Below, in pieces: positions 1 through 5,873 of a stretch of 6,545 nt of DNA; within the stretch, counting starts at the first letter, position 1, and each line of letters opens with the position of its first letter. This stretch comes from Micrococcaceae bacterium UBA4005. GTDB taxonomy: Bacteria > Actinomycetota > Actinomycetes > Actinomycetales > Micrococcaceae. The notes under the pieces were generated by a model that made no database searches, was not told the DNA's origin, and saw nothing but the letters and a program-made list of their open reading frames with translations. Both the position numbers and the translations under genes were made by a program. The stretch is taken from positions 26,357 to 32,901 of the forward strand of contig DGBL01000150.1 in NCBI GenBank assembly GCA_002384315.1, given 5' to 3'.

Positions 1-412
1 CCACCAGCACGGGACAGGTTGCGTGGGTTACGCAGGCTGCACTGACGGAGCCGAGGTGCATGCCCATGAACCCGCCGTGGCCGCGTCTGCCCACGATGAG
101 CATCGCGGCGCCCTCGCCTGCCTCGACGAGTTTCGCTGGCGCCGGACCGCGCACCACGGCCGAGGTCAACCCGGCTGGCAGGTCCTCACCATAGGCCTCG
201 GCCAGCGCCCCGCCGAGGGTCTGCGTGGCCGCCGCGGCGAAAGATTCAAAGTCCGGCGGAACGTATCCGGCATAGATCTGGGGGAAATCCCAGCACGTTA
301 TGGCGTGTATTTCCGCGCCAAGCGCCGGGGCGATTTTCCCAGCGGACTGTAGGGCCAGGATCGAGGACTCCGAGCCGTCTACTCCGACAAGCACTTTAGC
401 GGTGGTATCCAT
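1..412 (-). CDS. Universal stress protein (UspA family), 3' end cut by window edge
   Basis: Small cytoplasmic nucleotide-binding stress protein of the Usp family. Its exact role here is unknown; actinobacterial relatives are linked to hypoxia, stationary phase and oxidative stress. The minus strand reads 137 codons from ATG at 412 and runs off the left edge. The N-terminal beta strand ends in VGVDGS (residues 9-14), with the family Asp at D12. The ATP-binding signature G-x2-G-x9-G-S is complete at G108, G111, G121 and S122. The last visible residues, CPVLV (133-137), match the usual C-terminal strand, so only a few residues should be missing from a typical single-domain protein of about 140-150 residues. 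The start is fixed by a strong AAGGAG at 425-420, seven bases before ATG. It is divergent from mscR, with 163 bases between the two starts. Family call is secure; function is inferred. Confidence 0.93.
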   Translation of the reverse strand, partial: MDTTAKVLVGVDGSESSILALQSAGKIAPALGAEIHAITCWDFPQIYAGYVPPDFESFAAAATQTLGGALAEAYGEDLPAGLTSAVVRGPAPAKLVEAGEGAAMLIVGRRGHGGFMGMHLGSVSAACVTHATCPVLV

Positions 413-442
413 TGCTGCTCTCCTTAGGAAACGGACACCTTA

Positions 443-470
443 ATTCTAGATCCGCTGTGCCCGGTTTCAC
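443..470 (-). promoter_or_regulatory. Candidate promoter of the universal stress gene
   Basis: On the minus strand a -35-like GTGAAA (470-465, four of six to TTGACA) is followed after 16 bases by a -10-like TAGAAT (448-443). Transcription would begin near 436, about 25 bases before the ATG at 412, leaving room for the AAGGAG ribosome site. The -35 box sits exactly in the loop of the inverted repeat at 459-476. Predicted from consensus only. Confidence 0.4.
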
Positions 471-476
471 CCGGGC
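459..476. repeat. Inverted repeat overlapping the usp -35 box
   Basis: GCCCGG (459-464) and CCGGGC (471-476) form a perfect 6-bp inverted repeat around a 6-base spacer. The spacer is the predicted -35 box of the stress gene, so a dimeric repressor bound here would block that promoter. It lies about 100 bases upstream of mscR on the other strand. Such GC-only arms can arise by chance in this background. Confidence 0.3.
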
Positions 477-525
477 CGAGCAGACTTTTCGGAGCGGAAC
501 CCCGTCCGGGCCCATATGCTGGAAC

Positions 526-550
526 GGGTGGTCTTTCGCAGCGGCCACCC
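526..550. repeat. Inverted repeat upstream of mscR
   Basis: GGGTGG (526-531) and CCACCC (545-550) form a perfect 6-bp inverted repeat with a 13-base spacer. It ends about 10 bases before the mscR ribosome-binding site. It could be an operator or, if transcribed, a leader hairpin. A -10-like TATGCT lies just upstream at 515-520, but I found no convincing -35 partner for it. Confidence 0.25.
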
Positions 551-559
551 TCCCTACCC

Positions 560-566
560 GAGAGGA
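560..566 (+). promoter_or_regulatory. Ribosome-binding site fixing the mscR start
   Basis: GAGAGGA lies nine bases before the ATG at 576. The in-frame ATG at 516 would add 20 residues that resemble nothing in the family and has no comparable purine-rich site at good distance, so 576 is preferred. Confidence 0.6.
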
Positions 567-575
567 CTGTTGTTC

Positions 576-1661
576 ATGGTTCACAAAGTTCAGGCCGTTG
601 TTGTCAGGCAAAAAAACGCTCCCGCGACCGTGGAGACCATCCTGGTCCCGGACCCCGGCCCCGGAGAAGCACTGGTGGACATCATCACGTGCGGTGTTTG
701 CCATACCGACCTGCATTATCAGCAGGGTGGGATCAATGACGACTTCCCGTTCCTGCTCGGCCATGAAGCGACCGGAGTGGTCAGCGCGGTGGGCCCGGAT
801 GTCACCAGCGTCGCTCCGGGCGACCGGGTGATCCTGAACTGGCGAGCTGTCTGCGGCGAGTGCCGCGCCTGCCGCCGCGGCCAGGGGCAGTACTGTTTCA
901 ACACACACAACGCCACCCAGAAGATGACGCTCGAGGACGGCACGGTACTCTCCCCTGCTCTGGGCATCGGCGCTTTCGCCGAGAAAACCCTCGTGGCCGC
1001 CGGTCAGTGCACCAAGGTTGATCCGGCAGCGGACCCTGCTGCTGTAGGCCTGCTGGGCTGCGGCATCATGGCCGGCATCGGCGCCGCCATGAACACCGGT
1101 AACGTGCGCCAGGGAGATTCGGTAGCCGTCATCGGATGCGGAGGCGTAGGCATTGCGGCCATCGCTGGCGCGAAACTGGCTGGGGCGACGACCATCATCG
1201 CGGTGGATATCGACTCGCGCAAGACCGCCCTGGCCACCGGACTTGGAGCAACCCACACCATCAACTCGAAGGACGAGGATCCGGTGGAGGCCATCCGGGC
1301 GCTGACCGGTGGCAACGGCGCCGACGTCGTGATTGACGCCGTCGGGCGGCCGGAAACCTACCGTCAGGCGTTCTATGCCCGCGACCTCGCCGGTACGGTG
1401 GTCCTGGTGGGTGTGCCGACTCCGGAGATGACACTCGAACTGCCGCTGCTGGATGTCTTTGGCCGCGGCGGTGCGCTGAAATCGTCCTGGTACGGGGACT
1501 GCCTGCCCAGCAGGGACTTCCCCATGCTGGTCAGCCATTATCTTAACGGCGCCCTCGACCTGGATGCGTTCGTAACCGAACGCATTTCCCTGGAGCAGGT
1601 GCAGGAAGCCTTCCAGAAAATGCACGAAGGCACCGTCCTGCGTTCGGTGGTGGAACTCTGA
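576..1661 (+). CDS. mscR: S-(hydroxymethyl)mycothiol dehydrogenase (mycothiol-dependent formaldehyde dehydrogenase)
   Basis: Zinc- and NAD-dependent medium-chain dehydrogenase of the cytoplasm. It oxidises S-hydroxymethylmycothiol, the spontaneous adduct of formaldehyde and mycothiol, to S-formylmycothiol; characterised family members also reduce S-nitrosomycothiol. The 361 residues equal, from memory, the length of the mycobacterial MscR. Catalytic zinc ligands are visible at C42 (CGVCHTD), H63-E64 (LLGHEA) and C162 (LLGCG). The structural zinc site is C93, C96, C99 and C107. The Rossmann glycines are G187-C-G189-G-V-G192, with acidic D211 at the end of the second strand favouring NAD. The stretches [20 protein letters not shown] and [14 protein letters not shown] closely match my recollection of mycobacterial MscR, which makes this specific rather than a general alcohol dehydrogenase. 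The stop TGA shares its A with the ATG of the MBL gene, so the two are probably one coupled operon. A perfect hairpin lies inside the gene at 1564-1585. Confidence 0.95.
   Translation: MVHKVQAVVVRQKNAPATVETILVPDPGPGEALVDIITCGVCHTDLHYQQGGINDDFPFLLGHEATGVVSAVGPDVTSVAPGDRVILNWRAVCGECRACRRGQGQYCFNTHNATQKMTLEDGTVLSPALGIGAFAEKTLVAAGQCTKVDPAADPAAVGLLGCGIMAGIGAAMNTGNVRQGDSVAVIGCGGVGIAAIAGAKLAGATTIIAVDIDSRKTALATGLGATHTINSKDEDPVEAIRALTGGNGADVVIDAVGRPETYRQAFYARDLAGTVVLVGVPTPEMTLELPLLDVFGRGGALKSSWYGDCLPSRDFPMLVSHYLNGALDLDAFVTERISLEQVQEAFQKMHEGTVLRSVVEL
1564..1585. repeat. Perfect 9-bp hairpin inside mscR
   Basis: ATGCGTTCG (1564-1572) and CGAACGCAT (1577-1585) are exact reverse complements around the 4-base loop TAAC. 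In RNA the stem could gain a G-U pair (1563/1586). It lies about 75 bases before the mscR stop, in codons for a conserved-looking FVTERI stretch. No T-run follows, so it is not a classical terminator. Confidence 0.6.
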
Positions 1662-2290
1662 TGGCGGCCCGGATCGAACACCTGGTCACCTCCGGCACGT
1701 TTTCCCTCGACGGCGGCACCTGGGATGTGGAGAACAATGTGTGGATTGTTGGTGATGACAGCGAGTGCGTGATCATCGACGCACCGCACGACGCCGCCGC
1801 GATCGCCAACCAGGTGGGCGGGCGCCGCGTGAAGGCCATCCTGCTCACCCACGCCCACGACGACCACATCAGGGCCGTCAGCGAGCTCGCCTCCGCGGTC
1901 GGCGCCCCGGTGTACCTGCACGCGGCGGATAACATGCTGTGGGATGCTGTCTTCCCCGACGGGCGGCCGGAGCATGCCATCGGCGACGGTGACACGTTTG
2001 AGGTTGCCGGGACCACGCTGCGCGCACTGCACACCCCCGGGCACTCCCCCGGCTCGGTGTGCTACCTGCTCGAAGACCTCGGGACGGTCTTCACCGGCGA
2101 TACCCTCTTCAAGGGCGGGCCGGGGGCCACGGGCCGCTCCTACAGCGACTTTCCGACCATCATCGACTCCATCCGGAGCAAACTGCTCACCCTTCCCACT
2201 GAGACAGCGGCACGTACCGGACACGGAGACTCGACGACCATCGGCCAGGAAGCCCCGCATCTGGAGGAATGGATCGCCCGCGGCCATTGA
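1661..2290 (+). CDS. MBL-fold metallo-hydrolase, candidate S-formylmycothiol hydrolase
   Basis: Metallo-beta-lactamase-superfamily hydrolase of 209 residues with a glyoxalase II-like ligand set. The HxHxDH motif is THAHDDH (H64, H66, D68, H69). Further ligands are H128 (HTPGHSPG), the bridging D147 (FTGDTLF) and H188 (TGHGD), so the binuclear metal site is complete. There is no signal peptide, so it should be cytoplasmic. It lacks the C-terminal extension of true glyoxalase II, as do many small bacterial thioester hydrolases. The ATG overlaps the mscR stop by one base (TGATG) and no strong ribosome site precedes it, which points to translational coupling. As I recall, an MBL gene also follows mscR in mycobacteria. 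A thioesterase acting on S-formylmycothiol, releasing formate and mycothiol, would complete the pathway. The fold is certain; the substrate is inferred. A general mycothiol-thioester hydrolase is the main alternative. Confidence 0.9.
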   Translation: MAARIEHLVTSGTFSLDGGTWDVENNVWIVGDDSECVIIDAPHDAAAIANQVGGRRVKAILLTHAHDDHIRAVSELASAVGAPVYLHAADNMLWDAVFPDGRPEHAIGDGDTFEVAGTTLRALHTPGHSPGSVCYLLEDLGTVFTGDTLFKGGPGATGRSYSDFPTIIDSIRSKLLTLPTETAARTGHGDSTTIGQEAPHLEEWIARGH

Positions 2291-2315
2291 TCCTGGCCAG
2301 CATCGCAGCTACCGC

Positions 2316-3032
2316 TCAGGCGAGCGTGACATGCGTGGCGTAGGCCGCTAGGAGTGCGCGCTCAACGTCGTCCACCCCGATCCCGGGGACCAGGTCCTCG
2401 ACCGCCCCGGCGGTGCGCGGTTCCCACGGCAGGGCCAGCGCGTCGTAAGCGTGGACCAGCACTTCACGGATCGGAGCTGCGTCCCGCACCACGATCACCG
2501 ATGAGAAGAACCACGCGCCTGCGACCACGCGTTGGGCGGTGCCGACCAGTTTCACCTGGTGATGCTGGTCGGTAGCGCCGTGGACGCTGAATTCCCCGGG
2601 GCAGTATTCTCCGGGGGTCTCCCCCACTCCGGCATGGACGCCGACCTCCCGGAGAACTTCGGCGAAGAGCCCGCCGAAGAACGCGAACCGTGCGCGCGTG
2701 GCGGCAATCGCGTCGGTGCTGGGCTCCAGATGGTCCACAATCAGGCACCCCTGATGGTACGCGGCGGCGCGTCCTCCGGCGCGGCGTACCAGCGGTTCGA
2801 AACCGGCGGCGGAAGCTGCGGCGCAAGCCTCGTCAAACCCTGGCAAGCGGGCGTCCCGCTGGCCGAACGCCACGGTGGGCTGCGGGCGGTAGAGGCGCAG
2901 CGTCGAAGGGCGAAAGCCAGAGCCGACCTCGCGCAGCAGGGTGATCCCGGCGTCGAGATCCAGCCCGGCACCACGGCTGGGCGGATCCTTCAGAACCGTG
3001 AGCGTCGGTGCGCCGGACCAGGGATTGGTCAT
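2316..3032 (-). CDS. Lipoate/octanoate-protein ligase family protein (LplA/LipM-like)
   Basis: Member of the biotin/lipoate A/B ligase fold, 238 residues from the chosen start. Family members attach lipoate or octanoate to a lysine of the E2 or GcvH lipoyl domains, or move octanoate between carriers. Visible signatures are RLYRPQPTVAFGQRD early in the protein, the ligand-loop equivalent RRAGGRAAAYHQG (residues 83-95), CPGEFS (144-149) and the presumed catalytic-lysine motif KLVGTAQR (161-168). The loop reads AGGR where classical LplA has SGGG. C144 lies where LipM-type octanoyltransferases carry a nucleophilic cysteine, so transferase activity is possible. The start at 3032 has GGAG nine bases upstream (3045-3042); an ATG 11 codons earlier (3065) lacks such a site. 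It is convergent with the mscR-MBL pair, and the stops are only 25 bases apart. No lipoate or glycine-cleavage gene is adjacent. Family confident, exact reaction not. Confidence 0.82.
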   Translation of the reverse strand: MTNPWSGAPTLTVLKDPPSRGAGLDLDAGITLLREVGSGFRPSTLRLYRPQPTVAFGQRDARLPGFDEACAAASAAGFEPLVRRAGGRAAAYHQGCLIVDHLEPSTDAIAATRARFAFFGGLFAEVLREVGVHAGVGETPGEYCPGEFSVHGATDQHHQVKLVGTAQRVVAGAWFFSSVIVVRDAAPIREVLVHAYDALALPWEPRTAGAVEDLVPGIGVDDVERALLAAYATHVTLA

Positions 3033-3050
3033 CCTGCAAGGCTCCGTTTC

Positions 3051-3119
3051 ATGGTAATTCTGCAATTCTTTGTAGCCAGCGCGGCGTTCCTACTGCTGAC
3101 CGTCGGCGTGTTCTCATGA
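3051..3119 (+). CDS. Possible 22-residue hydrophobic microprotein
   Basis: A plus-strand ATG at 3051 opens 22 codons ending in TGA at 3117-3119, almost filling the gap between the ligase start and the DedA stop. The product would be nearly all hydrophobic: it begins MVILQFFVAS and ends LLLTVGVFS, with no charged residue, enough for one membrane span. AAGG at 3038-3041 lies nine bases upstream. Against it: the length is tiny, it is the tail of a longer shadow reading frame, and AT-richer intergenic DNA readily encodes hydrophobic residues. The same bases may simply be the ligase promoter on the other strand. Unproven. Confidence 0.15.
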   Translation: MVILQFFVASAAFLLLTVGVFS

Positions 3120-3120
3120 T

Positions 3121-3143
3121 CCGGCTCTCCGGGAGATAGCCGG
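3121..3143 (-). terminator. Candidate hairpin terminator after the DedA gene
   Basis: CCGGCT and AGCCGG form a 6-bp stem, extended by CTC/GAG with a two-base AT bulge, starting five bases after the DedA stop on the minus strand. No T-tract follows, so if it terminates it would be of the stem-only kind proposed for actinomycetes. It would separate DedA transcription from the downstream ligase gene. Confidence 0.3.
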
Positions 3144-3148
3144 GCGTC

Positions 3149-3811
3149 CTAGCGTCCGGGCGCGGCGCGGCGCTTGCGGATCTTGGAGACAACAAACAAG
3201 ACCACCGCGACGACGACGGCGCCGATCACCAGCTTCTGGAAGACGCCGGCATAGCGTTCGACAACATGCCAGCTCTCCCCCAGGTAGAACCCGGCCATCA
3301 CGAAAACGGTGTTCCAGATCAGGCTTCCAGCGGTGGTGAGGGCAACAAACATCGCCAGCGGCATCTTTTCGATACCCGCGGGAATGGAAATGAGGCTTCG
3401 GAACAGCGGGATCATGCGGCCGAAGAAGACGGCCTGATAGCCATGCCGGGCGAACCACGCCTCCACCCGGTCCACGTCCTGAAGATCCACCAGCGGGACC
3501 CTGCCGACGATGGCGCGCATCCTTCTCCGGCCCAGCGTGGCGCCGAGCAGGTAGAGCACCAGCGCACCGGCCACCGACCCCAGCGTGGTCCAGGCGATTG
3601 CGGCGACGAGGCTGAATGATCCCTGGCTGGCGGTAAACCCGGCCAGCGGTAGGATCACTTCGCTGGGCAGGGGCGGGAAGAGGTTTTCCAGCGCGATGGC
3701 CAGTCCGGCTCCGGGTGCGCCGATTGTTTCCATCAGGCCGACAGCCCACTGCGATACGGCATCGAGGTTGGTGCCGCCGGTAGGGGCGGATTGGGCCGGG
3801 AGCAGGAACAT
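3149..3811 (-). CDS. DedA-family (VTT domain) membrane protein
   Basis: Integral membrane protein of the DedA/SNARE-associated family, 220 residues, normal length. Some members act as flippases that recycle undecaprenyl phosphate or phosphatidylethanolamine, and others affect membrane potential or drug tolerance; the substrate here is unknown. Diagnostic motifs are present: E42-N-L-F-P-P-L-P-S-E51 in the first re-entrant helix, and F130-G-R-M-I-P-L-F-R138 followed by SIPAG (142-146) in the second. Hydrophobic helices lie at about 65-93, 150-178 and 193-210, and a basic tail (KIRKRR) should be cytoplasmic. The ATG at 3811 overlaps the TGA of the aldo/keto reductase as TGATG. AGGGAA at 3824-3819 lies seven bases before that ATG; a GTG one codon earlier (3814) would be only four bases away, so ATG is preferred. 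It is probably co-translated with the reductase. Confidence 0.92.
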   Translation of the reverse strand: MFLLPAQSAPTGGTNLDAVSQWAVGLMETIGAPGAGLAIALENLFPPLPSEVILPLAGFTASQGSFSLVAAIAWTTLGSVAGALVLYLLGATLGRRRMRAIVGRVPLVDLQDVDRVEAWFARHGYQAVFFGRMIPLFRSLISIPAGIEKMPLAMFVALTTAGSLIWNTVFVMAGFYLGESWHVVERYAGVFQKLVIGAVVVAVVLFVVSKIRKRRAAPGR

Positions 3812-4842
3812 CACCGGCTTCCCTCGATGTTCCGGCTGCGCTGCTCCAGAGCGAGCGGACCGTACGGGTAGTCACCGAATACGGGGGCGCTGACCTCGTC
3901 CAGGGCGCGCACTTCCTGCGCCGTCAGGGTCAGGGACGCGGCGGCCAGATTATCGGCCAGTTGTTCCGTGGTGCGGGCCCCCAGGATCACGGACGTGACC
4001 GCGGGCTGCTGGGCAACCCAGGCGAGGGCAACCTGGGAGGCGCTCACACCGCGCTGGGCCGCCAACGCGCTGACGGCGTCGATGATGCGCCAGGTACGGT
4101 CTTCGGCGTTGCGCTTATCCCACGCTTCCATGCCGCGCTTGGGGTCTTCGCCGAGACGGGTCGAACCCGTCGGAGCAACATTGCGCTGGTACTTTCCGGT
4201 GAGCCAGCCACCACCGAGCGGTGACCAGGGCAACATGCCCATTCCGGCGTCCAGCACTGCCGGTACTATTTCCGCCTCGATTTCGCGGATCAGCAAGTTG
4301 TACTGGGGTTGCAGGGTCACCGGGAGGCTGAATCCGCGGTTTTTCGCCAGCCAAACGGCCTTGGTCAGCTGCCATCCGGAGAAGTTCGAGAACCCGTAGT
4401 AACTGATTTTTCCGCACCGGACCGCCTCGTCGAGGAAACCGAGGGTTTCCTCCAACGGAGTAAGCGGGTCCCAGGAATGCACCTGGTAAAGATCCACATG
4501 GTCAACCCCGAGCCGGTCCAGGGACGCGTTGAGGGCCTGGCGAAGGTGCCTGCGGGAGAGCCCGACGTTGTTGGCGCCCTCACCCATCGGGAAGCGTCCC
4601 TTGGTGGTGAGCACCATCTGGTCGCGCGTTGCGGAGTTCTTCGCCAACCACCGTCCGATGATCCGCTCCGAGGTGCCCGCCGTGTAAACATCGGCCGTGT
4701 CAATGAAGTTTCCGCCGGCGGCCGCGTAATCGGACAGAAGCCGGTGGCTCGTTGCTTCGTCGGATTCGGCTCCGAAGGTCATGGTGCCCAGCGTGTAGGC
4801 CGAGACGGAGGTTCCGCTGTTTCCGAGAGTCCTGTACTCCAT
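3811..4842 (-). CDS. Aldo/keto reductase
   Basis: Cytoplasmic NAD(P)H-dependent oxidoreductase with a TIM-barrel fold, 343 residues, usual for bacterial members of the larger (YajO/YghZ-like) type. The catalytic tetrad is visible: D48 and Y53 in FIDTADVY, K81 in LTTKGRF and H122 in YQVHSWD. The substrate/cofactor strands YYGFSNFSGWQ (148-158) and LQPQYNLL (177-184), and the segment PWSPLGGGWLTGKY (205-218), fit the family; VILGARTTEQLADNL near the C-terminus is the usual NADP-binding end. The substrate cannot be read; aldehydes, quinones or sugars are all possible. Start at 4842 has GGAG (4857-4854) at the rather long spacing of 11 bases. Its stop overlaps the DedA start, making a two-gene operon. 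A candidate promoter and a palindrome lie just upstream. Confidence 0.94.
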   Translation of the reverse strand: MEYRTLGNSGTSVSAYTLGTMTFGAESDEATSHRLLSDYAAAGGNFIDTADVYTAGTSERIIGRWLAKNSATRDQMVLTTKGRFPMGEGANNVGLSRRHLRQALNASLDRLGVDHVDLYQVHSWDPLTPLEETLGFLDEAVRCGKISYYGFSNFSGWQLTKAVWLAKNRGFSLPVTLQPQYNLLIREIEAEIVPAVLDAGMGMLPWSPLGGGWLTGKYQRNVAPTGSTRLGEDPKRGMEAWDKRNAEDRTWRIIDAVSALAAQRGVSASQVALAWVAQQPAVTSVILGARTTEQLADNLAAASLTLTAQEVRALDEVSAPVFGDYPYGPLALEQRSRNIEGSR

Positions 4843-4872
4843 GGGTGGCAGTGCTCCATTCAGGGTGGGGGA

Positions 4873-4890
4873 CGAAGCTTCGATTCTAAT
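4873..4890 (-). promoter_or_regulatory. Candidate -10 box and palindrome upstream of the aldo/keto reductase
   Basis: On the minus strand TAGAAT (4888-4883) matches the -10 consensus well and lies about 40 bases before the ATG at 4842. The -35 region is weak. Immediately downstream, over the expected transcription start, sits a perfect 10-bp palindrome CGAAGCTTCG (4873-4882), a possible operator. The intergenic gap is 99 bases and holds nothing else I can name. Confidence 0.3.
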
Positions 4891-4941
4891 GCGTTGCTGG
4901 CGCTATGCAGGCTGATGATGCAGCGCAGCCACGATTCCTGT

Positions 4942-5736
4942 TCAGCTCTTGCGCAGCGTGAGGATCTGTTCGGAGCGGCCAAATGGTCCCGTCTCGTCGT
5001 GGAGCACGGAGGTGGTCAGCCCCACGCCGGTGGCCCCGAAGGTCACACGGGTGTCCAGACCGAGCCACCCTCCGGTGGGCATCCGGTGGAAATGCAGTTG
5101 CAGGTCAACGTTCGGGAAAACCCAGCTACCGGGCCCCGGCAGCACGCGCGTGGCGATTCCGTTGGCGGCGTCGACCATCCCGGTCAGGCGCACCAGATCG
5201 GAAGGGTCCTCGCCTTCGACCATGTCGCAGTTACTGCGCAGCCACATGCGCGCCCGGCCAGGGCGGTGACCGGGGGCAGCCCGGAATTCGAGTGTTTCGA
5301 TGAACCCGCCCGGCCAGATAGCCATCCCGTCATAAGGTTCGCACTCCTCCACCCCGGGCATCGGGGCCTCCTCGAGGCCCGCGACGGAAGAGGTTTCGTT
5401 GTCGGCCAGCCGCCAGGCGCGCGCTGTGATCGCTGTGCGGCCCTCCGCAACCATCTCGGCCTCGACGAGCTCGATGGTCCGCCCCGGCCGGATCACGCGC
5501 GTGGATATCTGGAACAGCCCGGCCGGGATCATCCCGAGGATATCGAAGCTGACCCGCGCCAACTGCAGTTCGGGACGCGGATTGCACCGTTCGATTGAGC
5601 GCATCATCAGCCCTGAGACCGGGGCCATATGCTGCTCGTGGGGGCTCCAGGCGCCCTGCGCGTTGATCGAGGACTCGAAAAGTCCATCATCGAGGGCCCG
5701 GTAGTAGAAGCCTGGACGGTTCGCGGCACCTGACAC
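4942..5736 (-). CDS. Acyl-CoA thioesterase-like protein (double hotdog, 4HBT_3/TesB type)
   Basis: Predicted cytoplasmic thioesterase that would hydrolyse acyl-CoA to free acid and CoA; 264 residues, as expected for two fused hotdog folds. The first domain (about 11-112) contains LARVSFDILGMIPAG and the strand EAEMVAEGRTAITARAWRL. The second (about 135-262) contains NVDLQLHFHRMPTGGWLGLD and the family-typical end SVLHDETGPFGRSEQILTLR, residues 244-262. D211 in NVDLQLHFHR may be the TesB-type catalytic Asp, but I cannot confirm the active site by eye. The start is GTG at 5736: GAGGAG (5748-5743) lies six bases before it, whereas the TTG two codons earlier directly abuts that site and could not use it. 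It precedes the reductase gene on the same strand by 99 bases, with a separate promoter likely. The chain length of the substrate is unknown. Confidence 0.87.
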   Translation of the reverse strand: MSGAANRPGFYYRALDDGLFESSINAQGAWSPHEQHMAPVSGLMMRSIERCNPRPELQLARVSFDILGMIPAGLFQISTRVIRPGRTIELVEAEMVAEGRTAITARAWRLADNETSSVAGLEEAPMPGVEECEPYDGMAIWPGGFIETLEFRAAPGHRPGRARMWLRSNCDMVEGEDPSDLVRLTGMVDAANGIATRVLPGPGSWVFPNVDLQLHFHRMPTGGWLGLDTRVTFGATGVGLTTSVLHDETGPFGRSEQILTLRKS

Positions 5737-5742
5737 GCACAA

Positions 5743-5748
5743 CTCCTC
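5743..5748 (-). promoter_or_regulatory. Ribosome-binding site deciding the GTG start of the thioesterase
   Basis: GAGGAG on the minus strand, with a six-base spacer (5742-5737) to GTG at 5736. This placement excludes the upstream in-frame TTG at 5742 as the start. Confidence 0.7.
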
Positions 5749-5795
5749 ATTGCTCGGGGTACAGCGGCCCGGAGGATGTGGACCGCACCAGCTCC

Positions 5796-5824
5796 ATGCT
5801 AGTGGCGGGTGCGCGGGAGAGGAA
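5796..5824 (-). promoter_or_regulatory. Candidate promoter of the thioesterase gene
   Basis: Minus-strand TTCCTC (5824-5819, three of six to the -35 consensus) and TAGCAT (5801-5796) are separated by exactly 17 bases. Transcription would start near 5789, giving a leader of about 50 bases. The -10 is good and the -35 is poor. Confidence 0.3.
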
Positions 5825-5833
5825 CCACCCCGT

Positions 5834-5869
5834 CGAGGCTAGAGCGGCTACTCCGGTGTCGCCGCCTCG
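5834..5869 (-). terminator. Candidate hairpin terminator after the TusA-family gene
   Basis: CGAG/CTCG and GCGGC/GCCGC can pair into a bulged stem (alternatively CGAGGC/GCCTCG outside) starting about five bases after the TusA-family stop on the minus strand. There is no T-tract. Its position between the sulfur genes and the thioesterase promoter is where a terminator would be expected. Confidence 0.3.
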
Positions 5870-5873
5870 GGAG

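Noticed and set aside
516..575. Upstream ATG extending MscR by 20 residues
   Set aside because: The extension does not resemble the family N-terminus, the 361-residue form matches the known length, and the ribosome site fits the ATG at 576.
396..1625. Long minus-strand reading frame (409 codons) opposite mscR
   Set aside because: It lies antisense to an unmistakable MscR, has no recognisable domain and a low-complexity, Arg/Gly/His-rich composition typical of shadows in GC-rich DNA.
2313..2326. Short hairpin CGCTC-AGGC-GAGCG at the convergent gene ends
   Set aside because: Only a 5-bp stem overlapping the ligase stop codon with no T-tract; too weak to call as a bidirectional terminator.
2532..3119. 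Plus-strand reading frame (195 codons) opposite the ligase gene
   Set aside because: Antisense to a gene with clear family motifs. Only its last 22 codons, outside that gene, are kept as a weak microprotein candidate.
4309..5598. Long plus-strand reading frame (429 codons) opposite the reductase and thioesterase genes
   Set aside because: It spans two well-supported genes and the promoter region between them, and its product resembles no family. It is a GC-driven shadow.
5737..5742. TTG start for the thioesterase
   Set aside because: The GAGGAG site abuts TTG with no spacer; it fits GTG at 5736 instead.
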